A stretch of DNA of 64,000 nucleotides from Symsagittifera roscoffensis (GCF_963678635.1 NC_087066.1:3097633-3161632), one strand, 5' to 3'; counted from the first letter of the stretch, positions 48,180 to 60,435 are shown. The notes: generated by a model not told the origin, from the sequence alone. Numbers and translations are program-made.

Positions 48180-50225
48180 CTCACAAAACAAAACTAATAC
48201 AACACCTACGGCACCACAACTACAAAACGTAAACCATAACCATCCCTTATCACTAGTATCACAAAATTTCAGTAATATAGCCCTGACAGTCCTCATAACT
48301 TCGAGATCTATTTATCCACAAAGCCCAATTCAAAACTTAACGCAACAACCCAACATAGAAGACACATACGAAAAAAATATAGAACAACAACCTACCACTA
48401 ATTTTCGTTCTCAGAACAACCATCTTTTTAGCCCACGATGAGCTGCCAAGTTGCATCCCTCCAGCAAGCAATTTCCCACCCAGCCATCCTCCAGAACAAC
48501 TCCCCCCCCCACCATCATTCCAATTTTTGGTTTCCCTCCACCTCAATCACTTCATGATAACCCTTCATCCAGCATGAAATCAGACACTAATTCAAACACA
48601 TTTGTATATAACACTATCTCCCAATTTAATAACTCCGATATCGAAACCCCCGACAAATTTGCAAATTCTGAAGCCAGTCCATCTACATTTTCCCAACCTC
48701 CCTTTCAACCTCTCCATTCCGAAGTCAAAACTGAACTTCTTTCCCTCCCTCTCCCATTTCACATGTAACACCCATATATTCCCCTCGAACCCGCGAATTA
48801 TCCGATAGCAACGACTAAGATCACACCCAAAAATCACATGAAATTGATAACTTCATAACACTACAACAACAATTACAACACCCTCAATTACTAACTATTC
48901 ACCAACTTTCACGATCTTTAAAATCATCCAACTCATCAACCCCAACCTCCTCTTTAACTTATACACCCTCCCAAAACCCCACTTCCTCATCAACCCCATC
49001 CTCTAGTACCAACCGCGCTTACCGAATCTTTAAAAAAAAATTCCCAAATACCCCATTCCCATCTAAGCCAGGAACATCCACCACATTTATAAATCGTCCA
49101 CTTCACACTAATACGAAAGAATTCCTACAAATGTGTCTACCCTTTTTCCCACAATATACATAATTCTATTCCGAACCCAATGATGAAAAACCCATTTATG
49201 TAAACGAGCATGTCTTAAATCTCACACTCTCATGGACATCTCATTGCCACTTTACTAATCCATTAACATTGCCACTATATAACACCCCTCATATCAATGA
49301 AGTAAGCAGCACCCTACTCTACCTTCTAACATCAGCACTAACCCCAAAACAATTCACACAGATAGGATATAAACAATCGCTAATCAAATTCACCGCACCA
49401 AAACTAATGAATATTCTATCGACTACTACGATCATAACATCACACGACCTAACGAAGACATTTTTCTAAACGACGACCAATTTGCTAATCCCCATTTAAC
49501 AGAGAAATTTTTCATCAAAACATCATACGTTTTCACCCTCAACACTTTGAATAAAAAACACGACATTGTCATTTCAGCAGTACTCCGTGATACTCATGCG
49601 TATGATTCACACTGTAACAAATTTAACCATTTTCACTAACTTTTCATTTCCTCACACCCAAAGAACGTGGTTTGCACTGTTCACACGACATCATGTTACG
49701 AACTAAACAAACACACACGTATACTTATTATCAATTCATCCAACATCATTACACTCATAATACACCAGCACGACAACCTCACCATCGATATCAATACATT
49801 AACTCTAAACACACTTCACAATTTTTTCTTAAGTTCACCTATTGTATAAAAGACACTGACAACAAGGCATCCTCCGTAATTACAATCCCATCACCATGAT
49901 GTATATTTCCTGTCCCTTAACCAAACTCTTCAACGTAGACGAATCCCGCCCACTAATCGTCACACACGAATTCCTCTCGCCCGTTGAAGTCCCAATCCTA
50001 GAATTCATATATAACACTTGAGATAATCATAAACTTTATAACTTGATTCAAAACACACCTTATCAACTCTCACCTAGCACTGAAGAGCGCAACATCACTA
50101 AAGCACTCGAAATGCTTTGACCACTTTGTCAAACTAAAATCATCATTTGTTTGCTAGCTAAATTACTAACCTCATCAGACATCATCCACGACGTTTTTGC
50201 CCACGGATTCTTCAGCGACGATTAG
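48180..50225 (+). pseudogene. Unidentified virus-like gene, broken, copy 1
   Basis: Several linked open segments on the + strand follow the glycoprotein remnant. They are a Ser/Pro/Thr/Asn-rich region (to 48768), about 48765-49469 with in-frame stops, 49412-49639 (contains YDHNITRPNEDIFLNDDQFA), 49672-49899 and 49896-50225 (ends VFAHGFFSDD). The last has TGA at 50019 and 50118, in places where the frame otherwise continues cleanly. I do not recognise a domain. Its position after a glycoprotein would suit a structural protein (nucleocapsid or capsid), but that is inference. Composition is strikingly poor in G on this strand. The same stops occur in copy 2, so the decay came before the duplication. 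Confidence 0.35.
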
Positions 50226-51356
50226 GTAGTATGAATTAAATAACTTACAAATAAATTCGAGCAAAACTAACCATTCTTTTTAATTGTTTTCTTTTGTCTT
50301 CATAGGCACAATCATCAATCATCTACAAAACTGAAAAGCAAAATAAAAAACAAAATTTTTTTCCAGATTCATAAATTTCTATTAATCAATTTCAATTAAT
50401 AAAGCAATAAAATTCTCCCGTACGAAGCAATAAATTGATATAGAAATTCTTATCCCCAAAGCAGTAGATATTTTTTACAATTGAAAATAAATTGATAATT
50501 TCAATTCCCAAATCAAGCAGTAAAATTCGTAACTTCAAAGTAGAAAATTAATAAAAGTTGCCAATAACATTGAAAAACTAACTTTTTTAAAGACGATTTT
50601 TTATATTTAAAATATACATACGCCCACAACTTCTATCCACAATCGCACAGCTCGCCCACGAAAAATTTTTGAAAACAATGAATTCAAGTTTTAACTTCCA
50701 CTGATAACAACTCTAAGCAGTTTTAACACATTTCAAACTTTCCTTTAAACCGGTTGGAAAGGAAATATAGAATAATCCAAACTAACCAACGCAAGCTTAC
50801 TAAACACCACAAACCACAAACTAACAGCATGAATAAGAAAAGAAAACCCACGATACCAAACTGGATAAATTATTCTTTTAAAGACTACTTTTAAGTATGA
50901 ACACAAAGGAACAGAACACCAAAAAGTCAAAAGACAAACCCGAAACAAACAATTTGATTTTTGAGAAAAAGACGCGGCCAAGACAACAAAAGAACAAACC
51001 AGTAATTAAAAAGGCACAAAAGGTTGATTTTAAACTGGACCCTCCAAAAAAGGGAGCATGAAATTATACCCTCACTCCTGGCCTAACCCAACAGAGAGGA
51101 CAACCTGAGCATGCTCTATAGCCGGCCTCACCCACCGTGGTACATCCACGCTTTGTGACACCCACAACTCTGTTTTTGACGAGAGTTACTCAAGTGTGAG
51201 TAGCTCTTAAAAATAACCGATTTAAATAAAAACGCTTTCGCGATTAAAACTAATACAAGATCATGACTAAAAACAAATTTAACAAAGATTTATATATGTA
51301 AATAATACAATGCAGTATACAGAAAACATACAGCCCAAAGACGAGCAGCAAGGAAC
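50226..51356. other. AT-rich spacer in the duplicated block, copy 1
   Basis: Noncoding, A-rich with CAATTAATAAAGCAATAAAA-like words. At about 51055-51185 is a less AT-rich patch (GCCTAACCCAACAGAGAGGA, CATGCTCTATAGCCGGCCTC). Nothing is recognised. Confidence 0.45.
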
Positions 51357-51656
51357 TTGACAACCCAAACACACTCCAACTACGGAATGGCAAGACACTT
51401 AAAACCTACAGTCACTACACTCAACGGATTTAAAGTACGACTTGGCATCGCAGTAAAGGAAAACCGTTGCAACCGAACAGTGGCCATCTCGATGTTCAAG
51501 TATTCGTACAGATCCAAGTCACCAGGCACTTCATCCAAAGTCAAACTACATGACACCCCAAATATGATTGCACCATTGCTACTCGCTAAAATCAACCAGA
51601 TCAACACTCATCACTACCGATCAGAAATCATAATACGATCTCCAGAAACGATTATA
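51357..51656 (+). CDS. Hypothetical open stretch, copy 1
   Basis: About 100 codons open from the in-frame ATG at 51357, or the ATG of NYGMARHLKP a few codons later. It is basic, without hydrophobic segments or Cys motifs. It is retained without a stop in copy 2 (55227-55577), where the C-terminus differs because the block ends there. It may be the start of a third virus-like gene cut by the duplication, or chance. The opposite strand is open too and is no more convincing. I do not recognise it. Confidence 0.25.
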
Positions 51657-51695
51657 GCGGATATTTTAAAAATATAAAAGAGTACCTTTACTTGA

Positions 51696-51968
51696 ATGAC
51701 GAAAAAAAACAGGCCAAAAGATATATCACCAATAAATATTTTTAGTCTTGTAAATTTGAAAAACGAACTTCTTGCCTTTCTTAGATGGCCCTACTACATC
51801 TTAGAAAGACTGACTATATTATACGCAAGGTTTAACTTTCTTGGATTTTTTTTCTCTCCCTTAAAAGGAATCTACAAAACATGCGCAATACACACACAAG
51901 TAAAGAAACAAGCAAGCGTAGCACGCATACTTTTTGAGGATTTTTTGGAATATTTTCTACATCAATAA
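51696..51968 (+). pseudogene. Glycoprotein C-terminal fragment, copy 2
   Basis: The 90-codon stretch is identical in translation to 47834-48106. It includes the hydrophobic FNFLGFFFSPLKGIYK and the basic KKQASVARILFEDFLEYF tail. Here it is cut off from the rest of the glycoprotein gene by the duplication breakpoint. Confidence 0.6.
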
Positions 51969-52041
51969 ATAAAATACTTTTAGACACTCAATTAAAAGAA
52001 TACAATACCAAGCTATCAACAACACCCAACACATAAGATGA

Positions 52042-54095
52042 CTCACAAAACAAAACTAATACAACACCTACGGCACCACAACTACAAAACGTAAACCATA
52101 ACCATCCCTTATCACTAGTATCACAAAATTTCAGTAATATAGCCCTGACAGTCCTCATAACTTCGAGATCTATTTATCCACAAAGCCCAATTCAAATCTT
52201 AATAACGCAACAACCCAACATAGAAGACACATACGAAAAAAATATAGAACAACTACCTACCACTAATTTTCGTTCTCAGAACAACCATCTTTTTAGCCCA
52301 CGATGAGCTGCCAAGTTGCATCCCTCCAGCAATCAATTTCCCACCCAGCCATCCTCCAGAACAACTCCCCCCCCCCCCCCACCATCATTCCAATTTTTGA
52401 TTTCCCTCCACCTCAATCACTTCATGATAACACTTCATCCAGCATGAAATCAGACACTAATTCAAACACATTTGTATATAACACTATCTCCCAATTTAAT
52501 AACTCCGATATCGAAACCCCCGACAAATTTGCAAATTCTGAAGCCAGTCCATCTACATTTTCCCAACCTCCCTTTCAACCTCTCCATTCCGAAGTCAAAA
52601 CTGAACTTCTTTCCCTCCCTCTCCCATTTCACATGTAACACCCATATATTCCCCTCGAACCCGCGAATTATCCGATAGCAACGACTAAGATCACACCCAA
52701 AAATCACATGAAATTGATAACTTCATAACACTACAACAACAATTACAACACCCTCAATTACTAACTATTCACCAACTTTCACGATCTTTAAAATCATCCA
52801 ACTCATCAACCCCAACCTCCTCTTTAACTTATACACCCTCCCAAAACCCCACTTCCTCATCAACCCCATCCTCTAGTACCAACCGCGCTTACCGAATCTT
52901 TAAAAGAAAATTCCCAAATACCCCATTCCCATCTAAGCCAGGAACATCCACCACATTTATAAATCGTCCACTTCACACTAATACGAAAGAATTCCTACAA
53001 ATGTGTCTACCCTTTTTCCCACAATATACATAATTCTATTCCGAACCCAATGATGAAAAACCCATTTATGTAAACGAGCATGTCTTAAATCTCACACTCT
53101 CATGGACATCTCATTGCCACTTTACTAATCCATTAACATTGCCACTATATAACACCCCTCATATCAATGAAGTAAGCAGCACCCTACTCTACCTTCTAAC
53201 ATCAGCACTAACCCCAAAACAATTCACACAGATAGGATATAAACAATCGCTAATCAAATTCACCGCACCAAAACTAATGAATATTCTATCGACTACTACG
53301 ATCATAACATCACACGACCTAACGAAGACATTTTTCTAAACGACGACCAATTTGCTAATCCCCATTTAACAGAGAAATTTTTCATCAAAACATCATACGT
53401 TTTCACCCTCAACACTTTGAATAAAAAACACGACATTGTCATTTCAGCAGTACTCCGTGATACTCATGCGTATGATTCACACTGTAACAAATTTAACCAT
53501 TTTCACTAACTTTTCATTTCCTCACACCCAAAGAACGTGGTTTGCACTGTTCACACGACATCACGTTACGAACTAAACAAACACACACGTATACTTATTA
53601 TCAATTCATCCAACATCATTACACTCATAATACACCAGCACGACAACCTCACCATCGATATCAATACATTAACTCTAAACACACTTCACCATTTTTTCTT
53701 AAGTTCACCTATTGTATAAAAGACACTGACAACAAGGCATCCTCCGTAATTACAATCCCATCACCATGATGTATATTTCCTGTCCCTTAACCAAACTCTT
53801 CAACGTAGACGAATCCCGCCCACTAATCGTCACACACGAATTCCTCTCGCCCGTTGAAGTCCCAATCCTAGAATTCATATATAACACTTGAGATAATCAT
53901 AAACTTTATAACTTGATTCAAAACACACCTTATCAACTCTCACCTAGCACTGAAGAGCGCAACATCACTAAAGCACTCGAAATGCTTTGACCACTTTGTC
54001 AAACTAAAATCATCATTTGTTTGCTAGCTAAATTACTAACCTCATCAGACATCATCCACGACGTTTTTGCCCACGGATTCTTCAGCGACGATTAG
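52042..54095 (+). pseudogene. Unidentified virus-like gene, broken, copy 2
   Basis: Matches 48180-50225 with a handful of changes. It keeps the same frameshifts and the same in-frame TGA codons (53889 and 53988). A length change in a C run near 52370 shifts the first Pro-rich frame. The function is not recognised. Confidence 0.35.
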
Positions 54096-55226
54096 GTAGT
54101 ATGAATTAAATAACTTACAAATAAATTCGAGCAAAACTAACCATTCTTTTTAATTGTTTTCTTTTGTCTTCATAGGCACAATCATCAATCATCTACAAAA
54201 CTGAAAAGCAAAATAAAAAACAAAACTTTTTTCCAGATTCATAAATTTCTATTAATCAATTTCAATTAATAAAGCAATAAAATTCTCCCGTACGAAGCAA
54301 TAAATTGATATAGAAATTCTTATCCCCAAAGCAGTAGATATTTTTTACAATTGAAAATAAATTGATAATTTCAATTCCCAAATCAAGCAGTAAAATTCGT
54401 AACTTCAAAGTAGAAAATTAATAAAAGTTGCCAATAACATTGAAAAACTAACTTTTTTAAAGACGATTTTTTATATTTAAAATATACACACGCCCACAAC
54501 TTCTATCCACAATCGCACAGCTCGCCCACGAAAAATTTTTGAAAACAATGAATTCAAGTTTTAACTTCCACTGATAACAACTCTAAGCAGTTTTAACACA
54601 TTTCAAACTTTCCTTTAAACCGGTTGGAAAGGAAATATAGAATAATCCAAACTAACCAACGCAAGCTTACTAAACACCACAAACCACAAACTAACAGCAT
54701 GAATAAGAAAAGAAAACCCACGATACCAAACTGGATAAATTATTCTTTTAAAGACTACTTTTAAGTATGAACACAAAGGAACAGAACACCAAAAAGTCAA
54801 AAGACAAACCCGAAACAAACAATTTGATTTTTGAGAAAAAGACGCGGCCAAGACAACAAAAGAACAAACCAGTAATTAAAAAGGCACAAAAGGTTGATTT
54901 TAAACTGGACCCTCCAAAAAAGGGAGCATGAAATTATACCCTCACTCCTGGCCTAACCCAACAGAGAGGACAACCTGAGCATGCTCTATAGCCGGCCTCA
55001 CCCACCGTGGTACATCCACGCTTTGTGACACCCACAACTCTGTTTTTGACGAGAGTTACTCAAGTGTGAGTAGCTCTTAAAAATAACCGATTTAAATAAA
55101 AACGCTTTCGCGATAAAAACTAATACAAGATCATGACTAAAAACAAATTTAACAAAGATTTATATATGTAAATAATACAATGCAGTATACAGAAAACATA
55201 CAGCCCAAAGACGAGCAGCAAGGAAC
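54096..55226. other. AT-rich spacer in the duplicated block, copy 2
   Basis: Near-identical to 50226-51356. No gene is seen. Confidence 0.45.
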
Positions 55227-55577
55227 TTGACAACCCAAACACACTCCAACTACGGAATGGCAAGACACTTAAAACCTACAGTCACTACACTCAACGGATT
55301 TAAAGTACGACTTGGCATCGCAGTAAAGGAAAACCGTTGCAACCGAACAGTGGCCATCTCGATGTTCAAGTATTCGTACAGATCCAATTCACCAGGCACT
55401 TCATCCAAAGTCAAACTACATGACACCCCAAATATGATTGCACCATTGCTACTCGCTAAAATCAACCAGATCAACACTCATCACTACCGATCAGAAATCA
55501 TAATACGATCTCCAGAAACGATTGTGATATTATCTCTTCTTCCAAACCAGAAAAAAGAATACGCTGGCGACCTCTAA
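55227..55577 (+). CDS. Hypothetical open stretch, copy 2
   Basis: Same as 51357-51656 up to the block end (one Lys to Asn change). It then reads on for 18 codons through the flank (ILSLLPNQKKEYAGDL). If copy 2 keeps the original flank, this is the more authentic C-terminus. No domain is recognised. Confidence 0.25.
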   Translation: MTTQTHSNYGMARHLKPTVTTLNGFKVRLGIAVKENRCNRTVAISMFKYSYRSNSPGTSSKVKLHDTPNMIAPLLLAKINQINTHHYRSEIIIRSPETIVILSLLPNQKKEYAGDL

Positions 55578-55634
55578 AGAAAAACACCATCATCCAGCCT
55601 TCACTACAATAGAACATTACAAAACTAAAACTCT

Positions 55635-55988
55635 CTAAACCCCGGATGGGTGGAACCAGATCTAAACTAGTATTTATCATTGGTTATTTTTATGATTTTT
55701 TATCTCTTTAAAATATTGAATACTAACCAATCACACTCCATCAAAATAACAACCCACTTATTTGTAAGTGTTGAAACTACTTGTAGTTTCAACACCAGAA
55801 CAATTTGAATTTAACTTAGAATACAGTTGTTCTTATTCTGGAACTAACTCGCGTAAGCCGATGTACACTAGATCTATTAGACTTAGAAGTTGCACGAGTG
55901 TATTCGGCCGAAAATAAGATAGCGTGACGAGCAGACGGTGTACCTTATCTGAAATTACTCTATGAGTATAACCAAAAAGTCATAACTC
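55635..55988 (-). repeat. Inverted-repeat arm, family TIR-G (right-oriented)
   Basis: Reverse complement of the arm at 25930-26329, from CCCCGGATGGGTGGAACCAG through CGGCCGAAAATAAGATAGCG to CTCTATGAGTATAACC and an apparent end at ATAACTC. It lacks the ATCTTAATCTTACTC insert of the other arms. It carries the same two abutting hairpins: 55755-55770, and 55768-55795 with arms GTGTTGAAACTAC around a TT loop. It closes the virus-like segment on the right. Confidence 0.8.
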
Positions 55989-58552
55989 AGATGTGAAAAC
56001 AACGAAAGAAAACTACTCGAGTTCAGCGAATTGGGAATTGCCTCCAATGGACGTAAACAATATGAAAATAAAGAGCAAAAATTCATATCTCAAGACAGTG
56101 TTAACCAAAACCAATCAAAAATCTGGGGAAAACATTACACTAGCCACCGCCTATTTTATAATTATCTTGATTACGTAAATAAGAAAAGGAAATCAAGCTA
56201 GCAGAACTATTTCAGAAAATTATCAATGAAGAAAATATAATCCTAATTCAAAAGCACCACAAAGGAATCAAAAGAAACCAAAAAAAAGGCACGACAATAA
56301 ACATTTAAAAAGTAGCATCCCTAAACACCGACCCCAACAGGTAAGGTAATCCACGTTCAACAAACAGATAACGAACATACCCATCAAGAGTAGAGAAACC
56401 CAAGGCAAACCAACAACAGCAAATAAACCAACAACAGCAAATAAACTCCTCCAAACTACAAAAAGTCAAACAAATCTACCGGAAAAACCTAACCCGGAGA
56501 ATTCTTATTAAATTTAAGAAAAAAATAAGGCTGTAGTTCGGGCTGAGTCGAAATAGATTAGACTGATGGAATTTTTATGATGAACATGATATAAGACTAC
56601 TAACATGAAACATCAATAAAAAGCATTCAATACGAAACTTTCAATTGTTTCATACAAAAAAATCAGTGTTTTCTCGCGTTCATTACTCTTTTCCGATCTC
56701 AAATTGGTTATGTTTAAAAAATTGAAATTTGTCTGAAGAGAAAAACCATTCCGGGCACAAATATTCCGTTACTTTCGTTACGAAAGTTGGAGCAATAACC
56801 AACTCCAAATACGATGAATTCGAAACGATATGAGAAAAGAGACTAAAATAGATAGCAAACATGAAACCTCAATACCAAAACAGTAAAGAAATACAGCAAA
56901 AAAATGCAAAGTATCTATCGAAAGGACAAAAACTATCAGATTATAGTACAGAAAGATAGAAAAAAAACATATCAAAACCTTGTATCGTTTTGTTTTTGTT
57001 GAAAGACCCTTTCAATAAAAAAGACAAAAATCCAACCACCAAAGCTTAAAACGAAATTTAATCAGATTCGGGAGCAGAAAGAAAAGTTATGAAATTAGCA
57101 ACGTGGAGTAAAATTCTATAATTAAATCCAACATTTTTGCTGTAAAAATAAAAACCACGATTAACCAGTGCACAGTGATCGCACATGCGTATGGCTGGAA
57201 AAGTAATAACATATCCTTCATTAAAAAAAAAACAAAAGAAAATGAAAGTATTACATCTCTGAAAAAATTATCCAATTACAAATGTAACAACTGATGTCTT
57301 TTTGTTCACTCATACTAGCGGTACACAAGCCAAAATTAGATAAGAAAACCCAAAAAAAAAATTCAATAAAAATTAACTAACGCTTAATCAAACCCTATCA
57401 AACTTAACCAGTCTATCCAAATGTTACGCTTCTAATTTTTTGGCAGCATTCTAACAATGTTATGCCAAAACAAATTAAATGAGTTGGTTTTCAGCAAAAA
57501 ACACAATCTGAATTACAACTTTGTTCTTAAGTGAGAGAGCAAATTGTAGTTTTTTTACAGATAGTTTGGACAGTAGATGAAAATTTAGCATTAACAAAAG
57601 ACAATTTGAACATAGTTGGATGTTTACACATATCTATGCATAATACAATTGAAAAACCAAGCTATCCCAGCTGACATCAAACTATCTCAGAAAAAAAAGT
57701 AGACAAAATTTAAAAAAAGTCTAAAAATTTTTGTTACTCTGATTTATGGTCCCTTGTTACAATTCTGTTCTTAAGTTCCAAGTTTTCTGTATGCATAGTG
57801 TCCTAAATTGAATGCAAAACAGAGCTATTTTTTTGATAGATATTTTCTGTATTTTCAGCAATGTACTTGCTGGTAAACAAAAAAGATAAAATTTGCTATC
57901 GTTGAATTGGCAACAAAAGAAAAGAAAATGACAAGGAATAGAATGCAGATTTTTTTTAGACAATCTTCTTTTTAGAAAACATTTGTGAAACATTTATGTC
58001 CGAAACATTTAGGAAACAAAGCGGCGACCTCAAAAGTTACTGAAGAAATTTTTTGAGCATGATGGCTGAAGGTGGCTTGTAAATAATTGGTTAAAAAATG
58101 TTTTTGTAGTCTTTTTTATGTCAATTTTTTTATATATATATATATTTTTTTTCCTTTTTCTTTGCTCTGGAAACCCACTGTTTTGGAGAACAAATGTTTT
58201 TGTTATCTGATATTTGTTTATTTTATTTATTCATCCAAGCACTTTGTTTTTATTTTTGGTTCAATATTGGACAGTATTTATTAATACCACCAATCAAAAT
58301 TTGAATTTTTTTTCTACATTCAAGTCCATGAGATGTATAGAAATGAATGCGAGTGGTATAAAAAAGACATCATTTTAAAAATAAGGGGTTTTCGAATGTT
58401 TGGAAATGACAAATACATTGAAACGCAGTCAGATTTTAGTTTCTCTTGAACCGGTTTGGCATAACAAGGCATAACTTTCTTTGATTGAAAAGGCAACATT
58501 GGGTACCTTGGTTGACTTCGATGTTGCCAAAGTATGTTAACGCGTTTTGGTA
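55989..58552. other. Intron 4 spacer with a dispersed-element 3' end
   Basis: At about 56740-56797 a 3' end of the dispersed hairpin family is present (GGGCACAAATATTCCGTTAC, TTTCGTTACGAAAGTTGGAG), with a perfect ACTTTCG/CGAAAGT hairpin. At 58132-58147 is a TA microsatellite. No gene is recognised. Confidence 0.5.
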
Positions 58553-58967
58553 GATGGCGTCCCTCATGCTTGAAGGACCGAATGCTTGAAAATAATTTTA
58601 GCTTACTTTCAGCCAATCAGAATTGAGTATTCAAAATCTCAAAGCAAATCGCGAAAATCTCAAAGTAAGAAAATAAATCCAGGCCATTAGTGTTAATATT
58701 GACCGAATAGATAATAAGCGGATAAGTTTTCAAGACTGAAAAATTCTTATGATTTTGACCGCATTAATCTTGATGATAATCTGAATAGTATTGCGGTTGT
58801 AACCCGCAATTTGTAATGTTTTTGATTAATTTCTACTGATTTAATACATTTTCTGTTAATATCGACTTCGATTTTGTGAGGAAGGCATTAGCCAATGAAA
58901 ACGCTTAGCAATTTTGATTGGTTGAAATTTTTCAAGCATTCAGTCCTTCAAGCATGAGAACCCTCCC
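58553..58967. mobile_element. MITE with 10-bp flanking repeat, possibly Mutator-like
   Basis: The inverted ends share CTCATGCTTGAAGGAC, GAATGCTTGAAAA and, further in, CCAATCARAATTG. CGTTTTGGTA occurs just outside on both sides (58543-58552 and 58968-58977). If this is the target duplication, its length suits Mutator-like elements. There is no coding capacity. Confidence 0.6.
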
Positions 58968-58977
58968 CGTTTTGGTA

Positions 58978-60435
58978 AATAGTTTTTGCCGTAAAAACCT
59001 AAGATTTTAAGAGTTGATGATTTTTTCGATATTTCCAGAGTTACTATTCAGAGTACTTACATTCAAATCCCGAAATTATAAATTTTTCACTAGTAAATTT
59101 ATAAAACGAGCGAGTTTTAACAGAAATTTCTAGAAAATCTGAGGTGGTTGTCGATGGAGATTGGAAAAAAGAATGCAAAAGTCTTTTCAGAAACCGAAAA
59201 AATACATTATTTTTAACACGGCTTAAATACATTTTTGAAACCACAATTAATTCATTTCTGATAAGACACGCCAATTCTCCACTCTTTTTTCCTGTCAAAT
59301 AACAGTTTCAGTTGACTGGTATTTCTCCAAAAAATATGGGTCGACCGGATCAGTATCAACTAGCCAAGTTTCACTTAAAGCTATCAAGGCGGCTTTTTGC
59401 CCAGTTTCTCAATTTGAACTGCTATTTTATCATGTTGGCATCTAAGTGAACAAACATTGAGATAAAAACAGTAGTTCTACCTCTCAATCAGCGATAGTTT
59501 CTCTTTCCAAAATATTTTCTATAAAATATTTAATCTTAAACACAAAGCGTGTATTTGAAAAAATATGTCTGCAGCGTCTTGTACTTTGTTTTTCGCAGTT
59601 TAGTGCTTATCGACAAGGTTTCTTCAACCCTGATTGAATTTTCATCTCAGAGTTTCTCTGCCCTCAGCGCCTTCCGCTTACGCTAACTCACTGGGCAATG
59701 TCCTCGCTACACAATCATCGGGCTAACCTCTCAAACGCTTTAAGATTTTATCAATATTATCGAGATCAAGAAATGCGCTCGCTCGAGAAGCTGCGTAAAG
59801 TATTTACTTTTTCATCCGCTTCATAACTGGGAGATATTAGTTGTAATTATCAAACCACACTCGCTTGCATAACCAGTTTACATTCATTTTGTTTGGAAGC
59901 TGTTCTTTCAAAACAATAGTTCATATGTTGAGAGGGTTCAGTTTGCTGCCCAGCCTTGATTTTTACAAGTATTTTTCATTTCCCACCAAAATATATAAAA
60001 TAGACTATTTAAGAAAAGGATCTGCTAAACCATCCCATTTTTCGTCCACAGATGACAAGCAACAAAATTCTCTGCCAAGGTCTCAAAATTTCAGAAAATG
60101 TTGGAAAAGCTTATGGAAACAAAGGTTTGTCATCCCGTGGAAAAAGCTTATTCTCGATAATTGTACTATAATGTGAAGAAAATTTTTCTTGATCAGGTTC
60201 CAAATCATTGACCATGTTTGGTAACGAGAAAATAATTTTGTTCTTCTGTTCCCAGCTAGTTTGGTAAGACTTGTTTCCAAGGAACTGGTCTCTAATCCTT
60301 CTGTTAGAATCACAAGTATTCTCAGCCTCAAAGGATTTCATCTTTTTGCACATTACTCGCAACAGATATTTTGAAGTGAAAAGTTTTCAAGGCACAGCGC
60401 TGCAGATTTTTATCACAAATAACCATGCCTAGCAG
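58978..60435. other. Intron 4 spacer
   Basis: No gene is identified. On the minus strand 60111-60362 is open and fairly protein-like in composition (EAENTCDSNRRIRDQFLG), but I find no domain or splice logic for it. Confidence 0.4.

Larger units (their letters stand above)
47791..51652. repeat. 3.86 kb tandem block, copy 1
   Basis: Starts TATAGCGGATATTTTAAAAA and ends AATACGATCTCCAGAAACGA. It repeats head to tail at 51653-55522 with only scattered substitutions and small indels (for example a longer C run near 52370). Contents: the tail of the glycoprotein pseudogene, a second broken gene, an AT-rich spacer and a 100-codon open stretch. Confidence 0.95.
51653..55522. repeat. 3.86 kb tandem block, copy 2
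   Basis: Second copy of 47791-51652, 3.87 kb long because of small insertions. The junction is exact: the last bases of copy 1 (GAAACGAT) run straight into TATAGCGG. After copy 2 the same GAAACGAT is followed instead by TGTGATATTATC, the presumed original flank. Confidence 0.95.

Noticed and set aside
48592-48837. Minus-strand open stretch opposite the second virus-like gene, and its copy at 52462-52707
   Set aside because: It is the mirror of a G-poor coding strand, where stops on the opposite strand are rare. It shows no domain.
46020-50225. Polinton/Maverick element
   Set aside because: Inverted-repeat arms and virus-like genes are present, but no protein-primed DNA polymerase, retroviral-type integrase, packaging ATPase or recognisable double-jelly-roll capsid was found.
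49896-50225. Mitochondrial insertion or alternative genetic code, suggested by TGA codons and strand skew
   Set aside because: No mitochondrial protein or tRNA is recognisable nearby, and frameshifts elsewhere in the same gene show decay, so ordinary pseudogenisation is enough.
51380-51607. Minus-strand open stretch with hydrophobic start, and its copy at 55250-55477
   Set aside because: The plus strand is open over the same bases and matches the strand bias of the segment. Neither is recognised, and the minus reading has less context.
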